Below, in pieces: positions 8,925-17,654 of a DNA stretch of 64,000 bases. The notes under the pieces were generated by a model that saw only the letters and a list, made by a program, of their open reading frames with translations, was not told the origin of the DNA and made no database searches. Source of the stretch: Virgibacillus ihumii (GTDB lineage: Bacteria > Bacillota > Bacilli > Bacillales > Amphibacillaceae); assembly GCF_902726655.1 (NCBI RefSeq), contig NZ_CACVAN010000001.1, positions 3,100,001-3,164,000 on the forward strand. The letters run 5' to 3'. The first letter of the stretch is position 1. Each line of letters starts with the position of its first letter. The position numbers and the translations under genes were made by a program.

Positions 8925-10586
8925 GTGATCAAAAAGATTGGCTTGGCAGTTGTTATTCCACTCATGCTCATCGGTGTATATTATCTGACACAGCAGGAGA
9001 AAGAAGAGCCATCCAAGTCCGCACCGGAAAATTCGCAGCGGACGGAAAAACAGGATGTAGAAAGTGAATATGCGACCATCAATAAAATATTTTCGCAGGC
9101 TGCAAAAGGGGAAGTACCAGGTCATTCTTTTACGGCTGGTAAAACGAAAATAAATTCGGTAACAAAAAAGTGGGACAGTTATCAGGAAACGGTACAAACA
9201 AACAACGGGCAATATGTTGAGTTTCCGGATCGCAATGTCCATTTCGGCATAAAAAATGAAACTGTTTTTGATATTCGGTTATTTGATTCAAGACTCTCCT
9301 CCATTCATTATAAGGGAATCAAGGAAATTAAAGGAAATCCTGATGAAACACACGTTTATAATGATGAATCTCACCATCAGGTTATACTTGTATACCATGT
9401 TAATGATGATTACCATTTGAAATGGGTAATACCCAGGCCAACCGATGCTCGTCCAAATCCAGCGGTTGATCATATTTCTGTTGTTACGAGTCCTGTTTAT
9501 CAATTGGAAAAGCAGGTTAATACAATGACACTGGATGAAAAAATCGGTCAAATGATTTTTGCAGGGATTTCCGGAACAACAGTGACCGAACAAACAAAAA
9601 AACTGATCGGAAAATACAAAGTAGGCGGCTTTATTTTATATTCAGCTAATATGGAGACACCTGATCAAACGGTGTCACTCTTGAATAACATTAAGCAGGT
9701 CAATAAGCAAAATGCCCTGCCTGTCTTTCTTGGAGTGGACCAGGAAGGCGGTGCTGTTTCAAGATTGCCGGGTAAATTAATAGACATTCCGCCAAACAGC
9801 AAAATAGGGGCAGTTAATGATTTGGAGTATGCACGTAATATCGGATCGCTTCTCGGCAAAATGGTAAAAGAATATGGCTTCAACCTTAACTTTGCACCAG
9901 TAATGGATGTTAACAGCAACCCGGATAACCCGGTTATTGGTGATCGGGCATTCAGCAGTAATCCAGAAATAGTCAGCAATCTTGGAATTCAGGCGATGAA
10001 AGGAATTCAATCACAGAATGTTGTTTCGGTTATTAAACATTTTCCGGGACATGGTGATACAAGTGTTGACTCTCATTTGCAGCTTCCAACGGTAAATAAA
10101 AATAAAGCGGAGTTAAGAAAGTTGGAGTTGATTCCGTTTAAAAATGCGATGCAACATGGTGCGGATGCCGTCATGGCAGCGCATATTTTGCTGCCGAAAA
10201 TTGATCAGGATTATCCTGCTTCGATGTCAAAACCGGTTCTAACCGGTATGCTGAGAAAAGAGCTCCAGTATGAAGGCGTGATTATGTCCGATGATATGAC
10301 GATGCAGGCGATTACGAATAACTATGAAATCGATCAGGCTGCCGTGAAATCAGTCAAAGCGGGGACTGACATTGTTATGGTTGCACATGATTATGATAAG
10401 GTGGTCGCAGCTGTTCATGGTTTAAAGAAAGCAGTACGCAGCGGGGAAATATCTGAGAAGCGGATTGATCAAAGTGTTAAAAGAATTATCCGTCTGAAAG
10501 AAAAGTACCATCTGTCTGATGCAAAAACGAACCCTGTTAATGTTAAGAAGCTTAATAACTCCATTCAAAAAGTGCTGAAGGAATAG
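8925..10586 (+). CDS. DUF4309 - GH3 beta-N-acetylhexosaminidase fusion (NagZ-like)
   Basis: I chose the GTG start at 8925 because GGAGG (8912-8916) sits eight bases upstream; TTG 8910 would overlap that site. The 553-residue product begins with a membrane anchor or signal segment (~5-22). A DUF4309-like domain follows (~50-175; EVPGHSFTAGKTKI, IFDIRLFDSRL-type and KWVIPRPTDARPNP segments). The rest is a glycoside hydrolase family 3 domain with KHFPGHGDTS (~370), which holds the catalytic His-Asp pair of NagZ enzymes, and MSDDMTMQAI (~453). It probably removes N-acetylglucosamine from muropeptides outside the membrane. The DUF4309 part may bind cell wall, which is inference. Confidence 0.85.
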   Translation: MIKKIGLAVVIPLMLIGVYYLTQQEKEEPSKSAPENSQRTEKQDVESEYATINKIFSQAAKGEVPGHSFTAGKTKINSVTKKWDSYQETVQTNNGQYVEFPDRNVHFGIKNETVFDIRLFDSRLSSIHYKGIKEIKGNPDETHVYNDESHHQVILVYHVNDDYHLKWVIPRPTDARPNPAVDHISVVTSPVYQLEKQVNTMTLDEKIGQMIFAGISGTTVTEQTKKLIGKYKVGGFILYSANMETPDQTVSLLNNIKQVNKQNALPVFLGVDQEGGAVSRLPGKLIDIPPNSKIGAVNDLEYARNIGSLLGKMVKEYGFNLNFAPVMDVNSNPDNPVIGDRAFSSNPEIVSNLGIQAMKGIQSQNVVSVIKHFPGHGDTSVDSHLQLPTVNKNKAELRKLELIPFKNAMQHGADAVMAAHILLPKIDQDYPASMSKPVLTGMLRKELQYEGVIMSDDMTMQAITNNYEIDQAAVKSVKAGTDIVMVAHDYDKVVAAVHGLKKAVRSGEISEKRIDQSVKRIIRLKEKYHLSDAKTNPVNVKKLNNSIQKVLKE

Positions 10587-10625
10587 TTGGCAATCTTTTT
10601 TCGAAAAAAGGATTTTGTACGATCA

Positions 10626-10665
10626 AAAACAGGAATCTGTGGCGCCTCCTACAGATTCCTGTTTT
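10626..10665. terminator. Bidirectional terminator
   Basis: A perfect 15-bp stem (aaaacaggaatctgt / acagattcctgtttt) around a ten-base loop lies between the converging GH3 gene and the small membrane protein gene. Confidence 0.9.
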
Positions 10666-10666
10666 A

Positions 10667-11056
10667 TTATTCATCTTCCGTTTTCAAAAACACCAAAATG
10701 GCAAAAAAGACGAATGCCAACAGCAAAATGGAGCCGCCAACGATGAAGAATACGGTTGCGACGCCATCGGCAATATCAAATGGCCGCAGATAATACAACC
10801 ACATGCCGGCAGTCAGACCGACTGCTCCAACAATCGCTGTGGTGACGTGCAGTATAGAGAGGATTTTATTTACCGGGGTGAAAAGCCTGTAATAGACAGC
10901 CCAGGCGAATAAAGAGAGCCAGCCGACGACTAAAATATGCGCGTGTACTGTTTTAAACGCCAGGCTGCCCGCACCAGCCATATGTGAGCCAAGAAATGCT
11001 CCGAGTAAAGCAAATAAAGCGGAAAATCTGAGTAATATCTTACTGTACGTATTCAA
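10667..11056 (-). CDS. Four-TM protein resembling a heme-copper oxidase subunit I fragment
   Basis: This 129-residue protein has four predicted membrane helices. The second carries KTVHAHILVVGWLSLFAWAV, a His-x-His pair reminiscent of cbb3/NorB-type oxidase subunit I. A complete oxidase subunit has twelve or more helices and six histidine ligands, so this is not one. It may bind haem or be a stand-alone relative. The start is TTG at 11056 with GGGAGAGAG upstream. It is monocistronic. The name rests on motif resemblance only. Confidence 0.6.
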   Translation of the reverse strand: MNTYSKILLRFSALFALLGAFLGSHMAGAGSLAFKTVHAHILVVGWLSLFAWAVYYRLFTPVNKILSILHVTTAIVGAVGLTAGMWLYYLRPFDIADGVATVFFIVGGSILLLAFVFFAILVFLKTEDE

Positions 11057-11131
11057 AATTTCTCTCTCCCTTGTTCAAACTGTTTTCAGTATACCCTATC
11101 AATATGAACGGCATATGAACTAAACGTTACA

Positions 11132-11935
11132 TTAAATGGTAATCATTTTAATCGTCGATGTAATTTCTTCCTCAGCTGAATCAGTTGCCCACTCGTGCGG
11201 GTAATAGCCCAATGGATTGCAGATAATTTCCATTCCATTGTATTGTTCATGGTACCGTTTATGTACATGTCCGAAGATATATTTTTTTATGTTATATTGC
11301 TTGGCAAGTTCGCCAAATACCGAGCTGCCCTGCATGGCGTTGAAGAAATCCCAGCCCGGGTCATTTTTAACTTCCACAAAGTGGGAGAAAGGCACAAAAT
11401 GGGTCACCATAATAATGTTTTGTTCACGATGCTTTTCCAGCCAGTAGGACAGTTTACGGATGTAGCGGTCAGTAACATCCTGATCGGGTTCAGACCAATG
11501 TGCGTACGTTTTGTCCGGCCATGTAAAATCACGGAACGTTCCTTTTTTAAAATCATTCGTTTTGAATTGTGGAAGGCCGTAACTGTAGTCATACCAGCCT
11601 CCGTCACCGATTACGACCCAATCTTTGTTCAATTCAACGACTCCGTTACCGAGATTTCCCGGAAATTGCAGCAATGTTTCATAGGCATTGACCGAATTTT
11701 CGTCGTAAACATCATGGTTTCCGTGAACGAAAAGAATTTTCGTTTTTGAACACGTTTTCTGGAGCTGGTTTAGCAAGGTCAATGCCTGTTGTGGTTTAGC
11801 AGTCATATCACCGGCGATGATAAAAACATCCGGATTGTTTGTGTCAATCCAGTTATGGATGGTAGGCAGAATATCTTCTCCGGTTTTTTTACGGTTAATC
11901 CCCTCGTGAATATCGGACAATACACCAATTTTCAT
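11132..11935 (-). CDS. Calcineurin-like metallophosphoesterase
   Basis: This 267-residue enzyme shows the complete metallophosphatase signature: SDIH (~7-10), AGDM (~41), HGNHD (~70-74), THFVP (~184) and GHVH (~225). I preferred ATG 11935 because GGGGG sits six bases upstream. ATG 11953 overlaps the selU stop as ATGA, so coupling is possible, but it lacks a ribosome site. It is the third gene of a selD-selU-phosphoesterase cluster on the minus strand. Its substrate is unknown; a link to selenophosphate or tRNA metabolism rests on position alone. Confidence 0.85.
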   Translation of the reverse strand: MKIGVLSDIHEGINRKKTGEDILPTIHNWIDTNNPDVFIIAGDMTAKPQQALTLLNQLQKTCSKTKILFVHGNHDVYDENSVNAYETLLQFPGNLGNGVVELNKDWVVIGDGGWYDYSYGLPQFKTNDFKKGTFRDFTWPDKTYAHWSEPDQDVTDRYIRKLSYWLEKHREQNIIMVTHFVPFSHFVEVKNDPGWDFFNAMQGSSVFGELAKQYNIKKYIFGHVHKRYHEQYNGMEIICNPLGYYPHEWATDSAEEEITSTIKMITI

Positions 11936-11949
11936 TGCAATCCCCCGTT

Positions 11950-12990
11950 TCATGTATTTTTGGCAGCTTCCAGAATTATGCTCTCAACCTTCCTGAGCGC
12001 GTCTTCGTTATCAGCGGCGTTCAGATGTGTCGTCTGCATTTCCGGGTATTGATTTGCAGCATGCTCATATCTTGGGTCATAGTAATATTCAAGCAGCAGC
12101 CTGACAGCTTCGTGATAATTTCCTTTCCGGAGATCCTGGTCAATCTCAGCAGCAATTGGTGTATGAATCCGTTTTTTAATTCTGTGAAAAGCATCAAGAA
12201 ATTCATCTGGCGAATTCCAGGGCTGATAATCATCCAGAATATTCCGCACCCGCTCCTCGATTGGCAGGCCGATAAAGAGCTGCTTCCCATGCTCCTTCTT
12301 TGTATACAGGAAATCCGGAATTGTTACCTTGCCAATTCGGCGGCTTTCACCTTCCACGAAGACAAAGGGTGCATCCTGCAACCGATGAATTTCCCGAATA
12401 AGCAGGGAATCGAATTTTTTTTGATTGTGCGGCTCAAGTCCAATTTGTCCAAAGATGGATCCGCGGTGACCGGCCATCGCTTCCAGGTCAATTATCGGGT
12501 ATCCTTTTTCGGAAAGTTTTTTTAACAGGATGGTTTTGCCGGATCCCGTGTTGCCATTCAGCACAAAAAGATTCGGTTTAAAATCCATATTTTCAAGGGC
12601 GGCGACTACCCACTGGCGATAAGTTCGATAACCGCCGTGCAGCCGATAGACGTCAACTCCCATCAAATCGAGAACCGTTGCAGCTGTTTTACTCCGCATG
12701 CCGCCACGCCAGCAAAATACTGTTTTCGGTGAATCAACTTGATTGAATTCCTCGATAAACTGCGGGAGTTTTGCGGAGAAAATTTCCAGCCCACGCTTTT
12801 TAGCAGTTTCCTGACTGACTTGTTTGTACAAAGTTCCCACTTCGGCACGTTCTTCGTCAGTAAATACCGGAATGTTGATGCTGCCCGGAATGGTAGCATC
12901 ATGATATTCACTAGGTGAGCGTACATCAATTACGGTGTGTGGCTTACTTTGCTGCTCCAATAATTCTTTTAATGTAATATCCTGAAACAT
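11950..12990 (-). CDS. selU: tRNA 2-selenouridine synthase SelU/MnmH
   Basis: This 346-residue protein has an N-terminal rhodanese domain with the catalytic cysteine in CWRGG (~93) and a C-terminal P-loop domain with NGNTGSGKT (~145-153). This is the SelU (YbbB, MnmH) architecture, which converts 2-thiouridine in the wobble position of certain tRNAs to 2-selenouridine through a geranylated intermediate. ATG 12990 is chosen, with AGGAAG upstream; GTG 13002 abuts that site. It follows selD by 27 bases, which supplies its selenophosphate donor. Confidence 0.93.
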   Translation of the reverse strand: MFQDITLKELLEQQSKPHTVIDVRSPSEYHDATIPGSINIPVFTDEERAEVGTLYKQVSQETAKKRGLEIFSAKLPQFIEEFNQVDSPKTVFCWRGGMRSKTAATVLDLMGVDVYRLHGGYRTYRQWVVAALENMDFKPNLFVLNGNTGSGKTILLKKLSEKGYPIIDLEAMAGHRGSIFGQIGLEPHNQKKFDSLLIREIHRLQDAPFVFVEGESRRIGKVTIPDFLYTKKEHGKQLFIGLPIEERVRNILDDYQPWNSPDEFLDAFHRIKKRIHTPIAAEIDQDLRKGNYHEAVRLLLEYYYDPRYEHAANQYPEMQTTHLNAADNEDALRKVESIILEAAKNT

Positions 12991-13017
12991 AGATAACGTC
13001 ACTTCCTGTATAAATTA

Positions 13018-14061
13018 CTATTTGACCGTAATAGTGCCCGCATTTCCCTCAATAACTTCACCAATAATGTGTGCGTCTACGCCATTTTTCTGCAGGTCGC
13101 CCAGCAGTGAATCAGCATCATCTTTTGCCGCTGAGATAAGCAGTCCCCCTGATGTGACAGCATCACAAAGAATCCATTTATCAGTCTGATCCATTGTGTC
13201 AGGGTAGGTCACCACATCTTGCACATGTTTAAAGTTATTTTTGGTTCCCCCCGGTACTGATCCTGATACAGCAAGTTCTTTCGTACGTGGCAGCACTGGG
13301 ACGTCATCATGATGAATGTGGATTTCGACATTGCTGGCTGCTGCCATTTCGGAAGCATGTCCCAGCAGTCCGAATCCTGTTACATCGGTGCTTGCATGAA
13401 CATCGTACCCGGCCATCGTTTCAGTAGAAGTTTTATTCAGCGTTGCCATGACTTCCGTTACACGCTTGATTTCTGATTCGTCCAGCAGATTATTTTTGAT
13501 CGAAGTTGACATAACCCCAACACCTATTGGCTTCGTTAAAATAAGCTTGTCACCGGGTTTTGCTCCCTGATTGGTCCGCACTTTGGCTGGATTAACGGTT
13601 CCGGTTACGGCAAGTCCAAATTTTGGTTCCTGATCATCGATGGAGTGACCGCCGACTAGTGAAACACCCGCTTCATCAAGTTTATCCTGGGCACCGTGCA
13701 GAATTTCGGTCAGTATGTCTTTGTCCAGTGTTGAAATTGGGAATGCAACGATGTTAAGAGCAGTTATTGGCGTTCCTCCCATTGCATATACATCACTGAT
13801 TGCATTTGCAGCCGCAATCTGTCCGAATGAATAGGGATCATCAACAATCGGGGTGAAAAAATCAACCGTTTGGACAATTGCCAGATCATCGGTCAGTTTG
13901 TACACGCCGGCATCATCACTCGTATCAAGTCCGACAAGTAAATTTTCGTTAGGAGTGGCAGGTGGGAGCGTGTGCAAAACCTGTTCCAGATCAGCCGGTC
14001 CAATTTTACAACCGCATCCGCCTTTTGATGATAATGATGTAAGTTTTATAGTATCGGTCAT
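13018..14061 (-). CDS. selD: Selenide, water dikinase SelD
   Basis: This 347-residue enzyme makes selenophosphate from selenide and ATP. The catalytic GGCGCK motif (~15-20) has cysteine, not selenocysteine, with the conserved lysine following. Further family motifs are GLDTSDDAGVYKL, VDFFTPIVDDPYSFG and DVTGFGLLGH. GGAAGG precedes the ATG. It is first in an operon with selU. No selA, selB or selenoprotein gene is in the window, so the local use of selenium appears to be tRNA selenouridine. Confidence 0.95.
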   Translation of the reverse strand: MTDTIKLTSLSSKGGCGCKIGPADLEQVLHTLPPATPNENLLVGLDTSDDAGVYKLTDDLAIVQTVDFFTPIVDDPYSFGQIAAANAISDVYAMGGTPITALNIVAFPISTLDKDILTEILHGAQDKLDEAGVSLVGGHSIDDQEPKFGLAVTGTVNPAKVRTNQGAKPGDKLILTKPIGVGVMSTSIKNNLLDESEIKRVTEVMATLNKTSTETMAGYDVHASTDVTGFGLLGHASEMAAASNVEIHIHHDDVPVLPRTKELAVSGSVPGGTKNNFKHVQDVVTYPDTMDQTDKWILCDAVTSGGLLISAAKDDADSLLGDLQKNGVDAHIIGEVIEGNAGTITVK

Positions 14062-14278
14062 TTGTAATCCGTCCTTCCAATATACAATTATCAGTCTAAT
14101 TTAATTTTAACATACCATCGTTAATGTGTGCTGATTGCCTGACCAGCGGCAAAAAGGATTTGGGAACAGTGATTGATTGGGAAAAAATCGTGTGAGTCCT
14201 AAACTTTTTAATTTTTTCCGGCGAAAAGCGGTGAATCAGGCAATTATAAAGAATCTCACTAAAAATTAACATGAGCTG

Positions 14279-14308
14279 TTGACTTTCTTAGTGTATTAAT
14301 CGTATAAT
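14279..14308 (+). promoter_or_regulatory. Promoter of the GntR/ABC operon
   Basis: TTGACT (14279-14284), an 18-base spacer and a perfect TATAAT (14303-14308). The -10 box lies inside the first operator palindrome, which suggests direct repression. Confidence 0.85.
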
Positions 14309-14310
14309 AC
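14293..14310 (+). promoter_or_regulatory. Operator palindrome 1
   Basis: GTATTAATCGTATAATAC is an 18-base palindrome with GTATTA/TAATAC arms covering the -10 box. It is probably bound by the GntR-family regulator encoded just downstream. Confidence 0.75.
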
Positions 14311-14321
14311 ATCCCAGAAGC

Positions 14322-14339
14322 GTATTAAGTGATTAATAC
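14322..14339 (+). promoter_or_regulatory. Operator palindrome 2
   Basis: GTATTAAGTGATTAATAC is an 18-base palindrome with seven-base arms, starting 29 bases after the first site and lying in the transcribed leader. Confidence 0.75.
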
Positions 14340-14359
14340 AGTGATTTTTTGCAATTGGT

Positions 14360-14377
14360 GTATTAACAGTTTAATAC
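14360..14377 (+). promoter_or_regulatory. Operator palindrome 3
   Basis: GTATTAACAGTTTAATAC is an 18-base palindrome with seven-base arms, starting 38 bases after the second site and 64 bases before the regulator start codon. Confidence 0.75.
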
Positions 14378-14423
14378 ACTTGCGAAAATGGTGTACATCT
14401 GAATTTTGCGAGGAGCTGTGTTT

Positions 14424-14798
14424 ATGAAAATACAATTAAACAACCGCGATCCGGTATATGTGCAGGTGATTCGATATTTTAAACAACAGATTGCAACCGG
14501 CACTTTTGAACCGGGGCAGGAGATTCCGTCCAGACGCGAACTGGCAAACCGGATTAAAATAAATCCGAACACGGCACAGCGGGCATATAAGGAAATGGAG
14601 GAACAGGGATTGATTTATACAGAGCGGAATTTGCCGAGCAGGATTACGAAGGATGAAGAGGTGCTTGGCCGTGTGCGGGATGAGTTGATTGATGATGCGA
14701 TACGTGAATTTGTCGCATCGATTCGGTCGATAAATGTTCCGATTGATGAAGTGCTCGGGCTGATCAAAGAAAAATATTCAATGGACAATTGGGAATAG
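14424..14798 (+). CDS. GntR-family (YtrA subfamily) transcriptional regulator
   Basis: This 124-residue protein has a winged helix-turn-helix spanning roughly residues 10-75 (DPVYVQVIRYFKQQI, EIPSRRELANRIKINPNTAQRAY). A short C-terminal helix pair follows instead of a full effector domain, which is the YtrA subfamily hallmark. AGGAG (14411-14415) is nine bases upstream of the ATG; a TTG at 14406 precedes that site and is rejected. It heads a four-gene operon with an ABC ATPase, a permease and an anchored protein. Three identical-type palindromes in its own promoter imply autorepression, perhaps relieved by cell-wall-active compounds as for ytr systems. Confidence 0.9.
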   Translation: MKIQLNNRDPVYVQVIRYFKQQIATGTFEPGQEIPSRRELANRIKINPNTAQRAYKEMEEQGLIYTERNLPSRITKDEEVLGRVRDELIDDAIREFVASIRSINVPIDEVLGLIKEKYSMDNWE

Positions 14799-14810
14799 GA
14801 GGGTTTTCGA

Positions 14811-15500
14811 ATGATTGAGCTTAAATCTATTAAGAAAAAGTTTGGGCGCAAAAACGTATTAAATGGCGTTTCGTTTACCGCAAATAAAGGGGAAATAACC
14901 TGTCTGATCGGCATCAACGGCTCAGGAAAAACAACGATTATGAATGCCATCATGAACCTGACACCGGTTAATGAAGGGGAAATTTTGATTGATGGTGCGC
15001 AGTTGAATAAGAAAAGTTATGAAAAAATAACCTTTATACCGGATGCCATTACGATGATTCCAAGCATGACAATTAGTGAAGCCATGCAGTTTATGGCGGA
15101 TTATTATGATAGCTGGAATCAGGAACGGGCTGACGAAATACTTGGTTTTTTCAAGCTCGAAAAAGAAGAGAAGATTTCCAGTCTGTCGAAAGGGAATACG
15201 GCGAAAATCAATCTTCTGCTCGGATTGGCACTGGATGTTGACTATTTGTTAATGGACGAACCGTTTTCCGGGATTGATATGTTTACCCGCGAACAGATTG
15301 CCGATATATTTACGAGCCATCTGGTGGAAGACCGGGGTGTTATCGTGACCACACATGAAATTGGCGATATTGAACACCTGATTGACAAAGCGGTACTACT
15401 TGATGATGGTGTCGTGCTGCAGGAATTTGATACGGAAGAATTAAGGGAAACGGAAGGGAAATCGGTAGTTGATGTCATGAGAGAGGTGTATGTGCAATGA
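14811..15500 (+). CDS. ABC transporter ATP-binding protein (YtrB-like)
   Basis: This 229-residue ATPase has Walker A GINGSGKTT (~34-42), a signature written SLSKGNTAK (~125) in place of LSGGQ, Walker B YLLMDEPFSGID (~145) and an H-loop TTHEIGD. The modified signature is common in exporter ATPases of this subfamily. It begins 12 bases after the regulator and overlaps the permease gene by four bases (ATGA). It should energise transport with the permease encoded next. The substrate is unknown. Confidence 0.9.
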   Translation: MIELKSIKKKFGRKNVLNGVSFTANKGEITCLIGINGSGKTTIMNAIMNLTPVNEGEILIDGAQLNKKSYEKITFIPDAITMIPSMTISEAMQFMADYYDSWNQERADEILGFFKLEKEEKISSLSKGNTAKINLLLGLALDVDYLLMDEPFSGIDMFTREQIADIFTSHLVEDRGVIVTTHEIGDIEHLIDKAVLLDDGVVLQEFDTEELRETEGKSVVDVMREVYVQ

Positions 15501-16330
15501 ATCGCTATTTGAAATTGGTTAACTTTGAACTGAGTCGTTTTATGAAATTTTATCTGATCCTGATTGCCATTACAGTTGTTGTTCAGATTACCGGGGTTAT
15601 TGTAAAGGCGAAAACATTTATGGCAAATGCTGATCAGAAGATTTATGAGGAAATGATGTCAAAATCGGATTTTCTTGACGAATTTGGAACGATGTCAATG
15701 ATGGATCTTGCGCAAAGTTTGTGGCTGATGGGGCCAATTGCATTATGTGCGGTGACCTTGATCATTTATGTTTTTCTGATCTGGTACCGTGATTGGTTTG
15801 GTAAGAATACATTTATTTACCGGCTGCTTATGCTGCCGACTAACCGACTGAACGTTTACTTGGCTAAGGCGACGGCGATTTTTCTGATGGTGCTTGGACT
15901 TATTTCCATACAAATGCTGCTCTTGCCACTTGAAAATTCATTATTAATGTGGCTTGTGCCAGACGATTTTCAGACAGACTTAGGGGTATTTGAAATTGTT
16001 CACAATCACCGTGAATTGGCAATACTTTACCCGCAGAGTTTTATCGAGTTTTTGCTGTATTATGGTGCCGGTTTTATGGCTGTATTTATTTTATTTACCG
16101 CTATTATGTTCGAGCGCAGTTTCAGATGGAAAGGAATTTTACTGGCAGTACTCTATGGTGGAATTTCAATCATAGTATTTGCTTTACCATTTATCTCCAT
16201 GATGTTTACAGAACACCCACTATTGTATCCGCTCGAACTGCTTGGTTTGGAAGTTCTGTTCGGAATTATGATAACAGCAGCAGCTATTTGGGTTGGCCAT
16301 TACTTGCTGATGAAAAAAATCAGGGTATGA
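15497..16330 (+). CDS. ABC transporter permease subunit
   Basis: This 277-residue membrane protein has about six predicted helices: one near residue 17-35, two around 75-95 and 120-145, and three in the C-terminal third. The large loop between helices 1 and 2 is probably extracytoplasmic. There is no recognisable substrate motif. Its start overlaps the ATPase gene by four bases, so translation is likely coupled. It ends 13 bases before the next gene. It resembles permeases paired with YtrA-type regulators. Confidence 0.75.
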   Translation: MNRYLKLVNFELSRFMKFYLILIAITVVVQITGVIVKAKTFMANADQKIYEEMMSKSDFLDEFGTMSMMDLAQSLWLMGPIALCAVTLIIYVFLIWYRDWFGKNTFIYRLLMLPTNRLNVYLAKATAIFLMVLGLISIQMLLLPLENSLLMWLVPDDFQTDLGVFEIVHNHRELAILYPQSFIEFLLYYGAGFMAVFILFTAIMFERSFRWKGILLAVLYGGISIIVFALPFISMMFTEHPLLYPLELLGLEVLFGIMITAAAIWVGHYLLMKKIRV

Positions 16331-16343
16331 AAGGAGAAAAAGA

Positions 16344-17573
16344 ATGAGAAAGTATTGGAAGCTAATTGTCATTGTGCCATTGATTGTCATTGTCATTGGA
16401 GCATTTTATATTAAATCAGCATTATCTGCCGGTAGTTATCCGGAAATAGTTTTTAAAAAAGAACAAGGGGATAAAACAGCTATTCAGGATGTCGTTCTTG
16501 AGGGGGGATATTATGCGGAGAGTTTTTCCAGTGAATTGAGCTTGACAACCGATGGGGCTGAATTTGATGCTGGCAATTCTTTTTTTGAACGGATCTCCGG
16601 CATGTATAATAAACGGATTGCCGCCCTACAGGATAAGTATCGCAGCTTTATGCGCGGGAAAAGCGGTACTGCATCTTCCTATGTGGAAACAGACAAAGTT
16701 GTTGGTTATGCAGATGTTATCAATCAGTCGTTCGGCAGCAGGAACAGCGATATGGAATTTTCGGTTGCTATTTTAAATAAGGAAAATAATGAAGCGGTTG
16801 AATTTTCTGCAGTGGTGCCAAACCGGGCAATGTATAACAGCGTGCGGATACAGGATGTACAATATGTGAATGGAGAACTTAAAGTCATCACAAAGAATAT
16901 CCGTGAACCATCTGAGACAACTGACGTCAATGAGGAAATTCATGTGTACAGTTTTAATATGGAAAAAAAAGAACTGGTCGATGAAGAATTGATCATGAAA
17001 ACCGGGTATGAGGCATATACAAGACCTCTGTCCATGTCATATCATTACAACACCAGTCCCAGCCAAATCGTTATATTTAAGAAGTTGGAAGACGAAACGG
17101 TACAGCAACAGGATATGAAAAGCGGCGCTGTTGCCCAGCAGGTTAAAACCAAGGTGGATAGCATTACCGCATATAATTTAAAAACAGAGCAAAAATTGGA
17201 CGTTAAATTGCCGGAAAAACTGCGTAATCAGCAGGTATTGGCTGTGGATGGTTCAAACCTTTATTTGCAATCAGCTGCTGAGGGAAAGATGGAAGTTATC
17301 CAGTATGGCATAAACCAGCGGAAGATAACAAATCGGTTTGGGTTGGATGCTGGTGATGCGGATTCACAATATTTGAATGCCCGCGCTACAGAAGTTCATG
17401 ATGGTAAGTTATATGTCTTATTTACAAAAGGTAATTCGCCAGTAGCTCAACAATTAACAGTTGTCAATATTGGTTCAGGTGAGCCGGTGTATGTTGGTGA
17501 AATTACGCTGGAACAACCATCGAAGGAAAAAGTTATTTTGAACTTTTTTGAAATGAGTATGCGATCATCATGA
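16344..17573 (+). CDS. Membrane-anchored extracellular protein of the GntR operon
   Basis: This 409-residue protein has an N-terminal membrane segment (~7-28) and a long extracytoplasmic beta-rich region. Repeating motifs such as YVNGELKVITKN and VHDGKLYVLFTKG suggest a propeller-like fold. I do not recognise the family. AAAGGAG precedes the ATG, and it is the last gene of the operon. An accessory or sensor role for the ABC transporter is inferred from position and topology. Confidence 0.75.
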   Translation: MRKYWKLIVIVPLIVIVIGAFYIKSALSAGSYPEIVFKKEQGDKTAIQDVVLEGGYYAESFSSELSLTTDGAEFDAGNSFFERISGMYNKRIAALQDKYRSFMRGKSGTASSYVETDKVVGYADVINQSFGSRNSDMEFSVAILNKENNEAVEFSAVVPNRAMYNSVRIQDVQYVNGELKVITKNIREPSETTDVNEEIHVYSFNMEKKELVDEELIMKTGYEAYTRPLSMSYHYNTSPSQIVIFKKLEDETVQQQDMKSGAVAQQVKTKVDSITAYNLKTEQKLDVKLPEKLRNQQVLAVDGSNLYLQSAAEGKMEVIQYGINQRKITNRFGLDAGDADSQYLNARATEVHDGKLYVLFTKGNSPVAQQLTVVNIGSGEPVYVGEITLEQPSKEKVILNFFEMSMRSS

Positions 17574-17613
17574 AAATATTCTGCCACTTGGTTGGAAATA
17601 TGGAAATAAACAT

Positions 17614-17648
17614 AAAAACCAAAGGCTGCAAATCAGCCTTTGGTTTTT
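17614..17648. terminator. Bidirectional terminator
   Basis: A perfect 15-bp stem (aaaaaccaaaggctg / cagcctttggttttt) with a five-base loop lies between the ABC operon and the converging coat-protein gene. Confidence 0.9.
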
Positions 17649-17654
17649 ACTCAT

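Noticed and set aside
16126..16347. 73-codon frame at the end of the permease gene
   Set aside because: It lies inside the permease in another frame, shows no motif and has no ribosome site.
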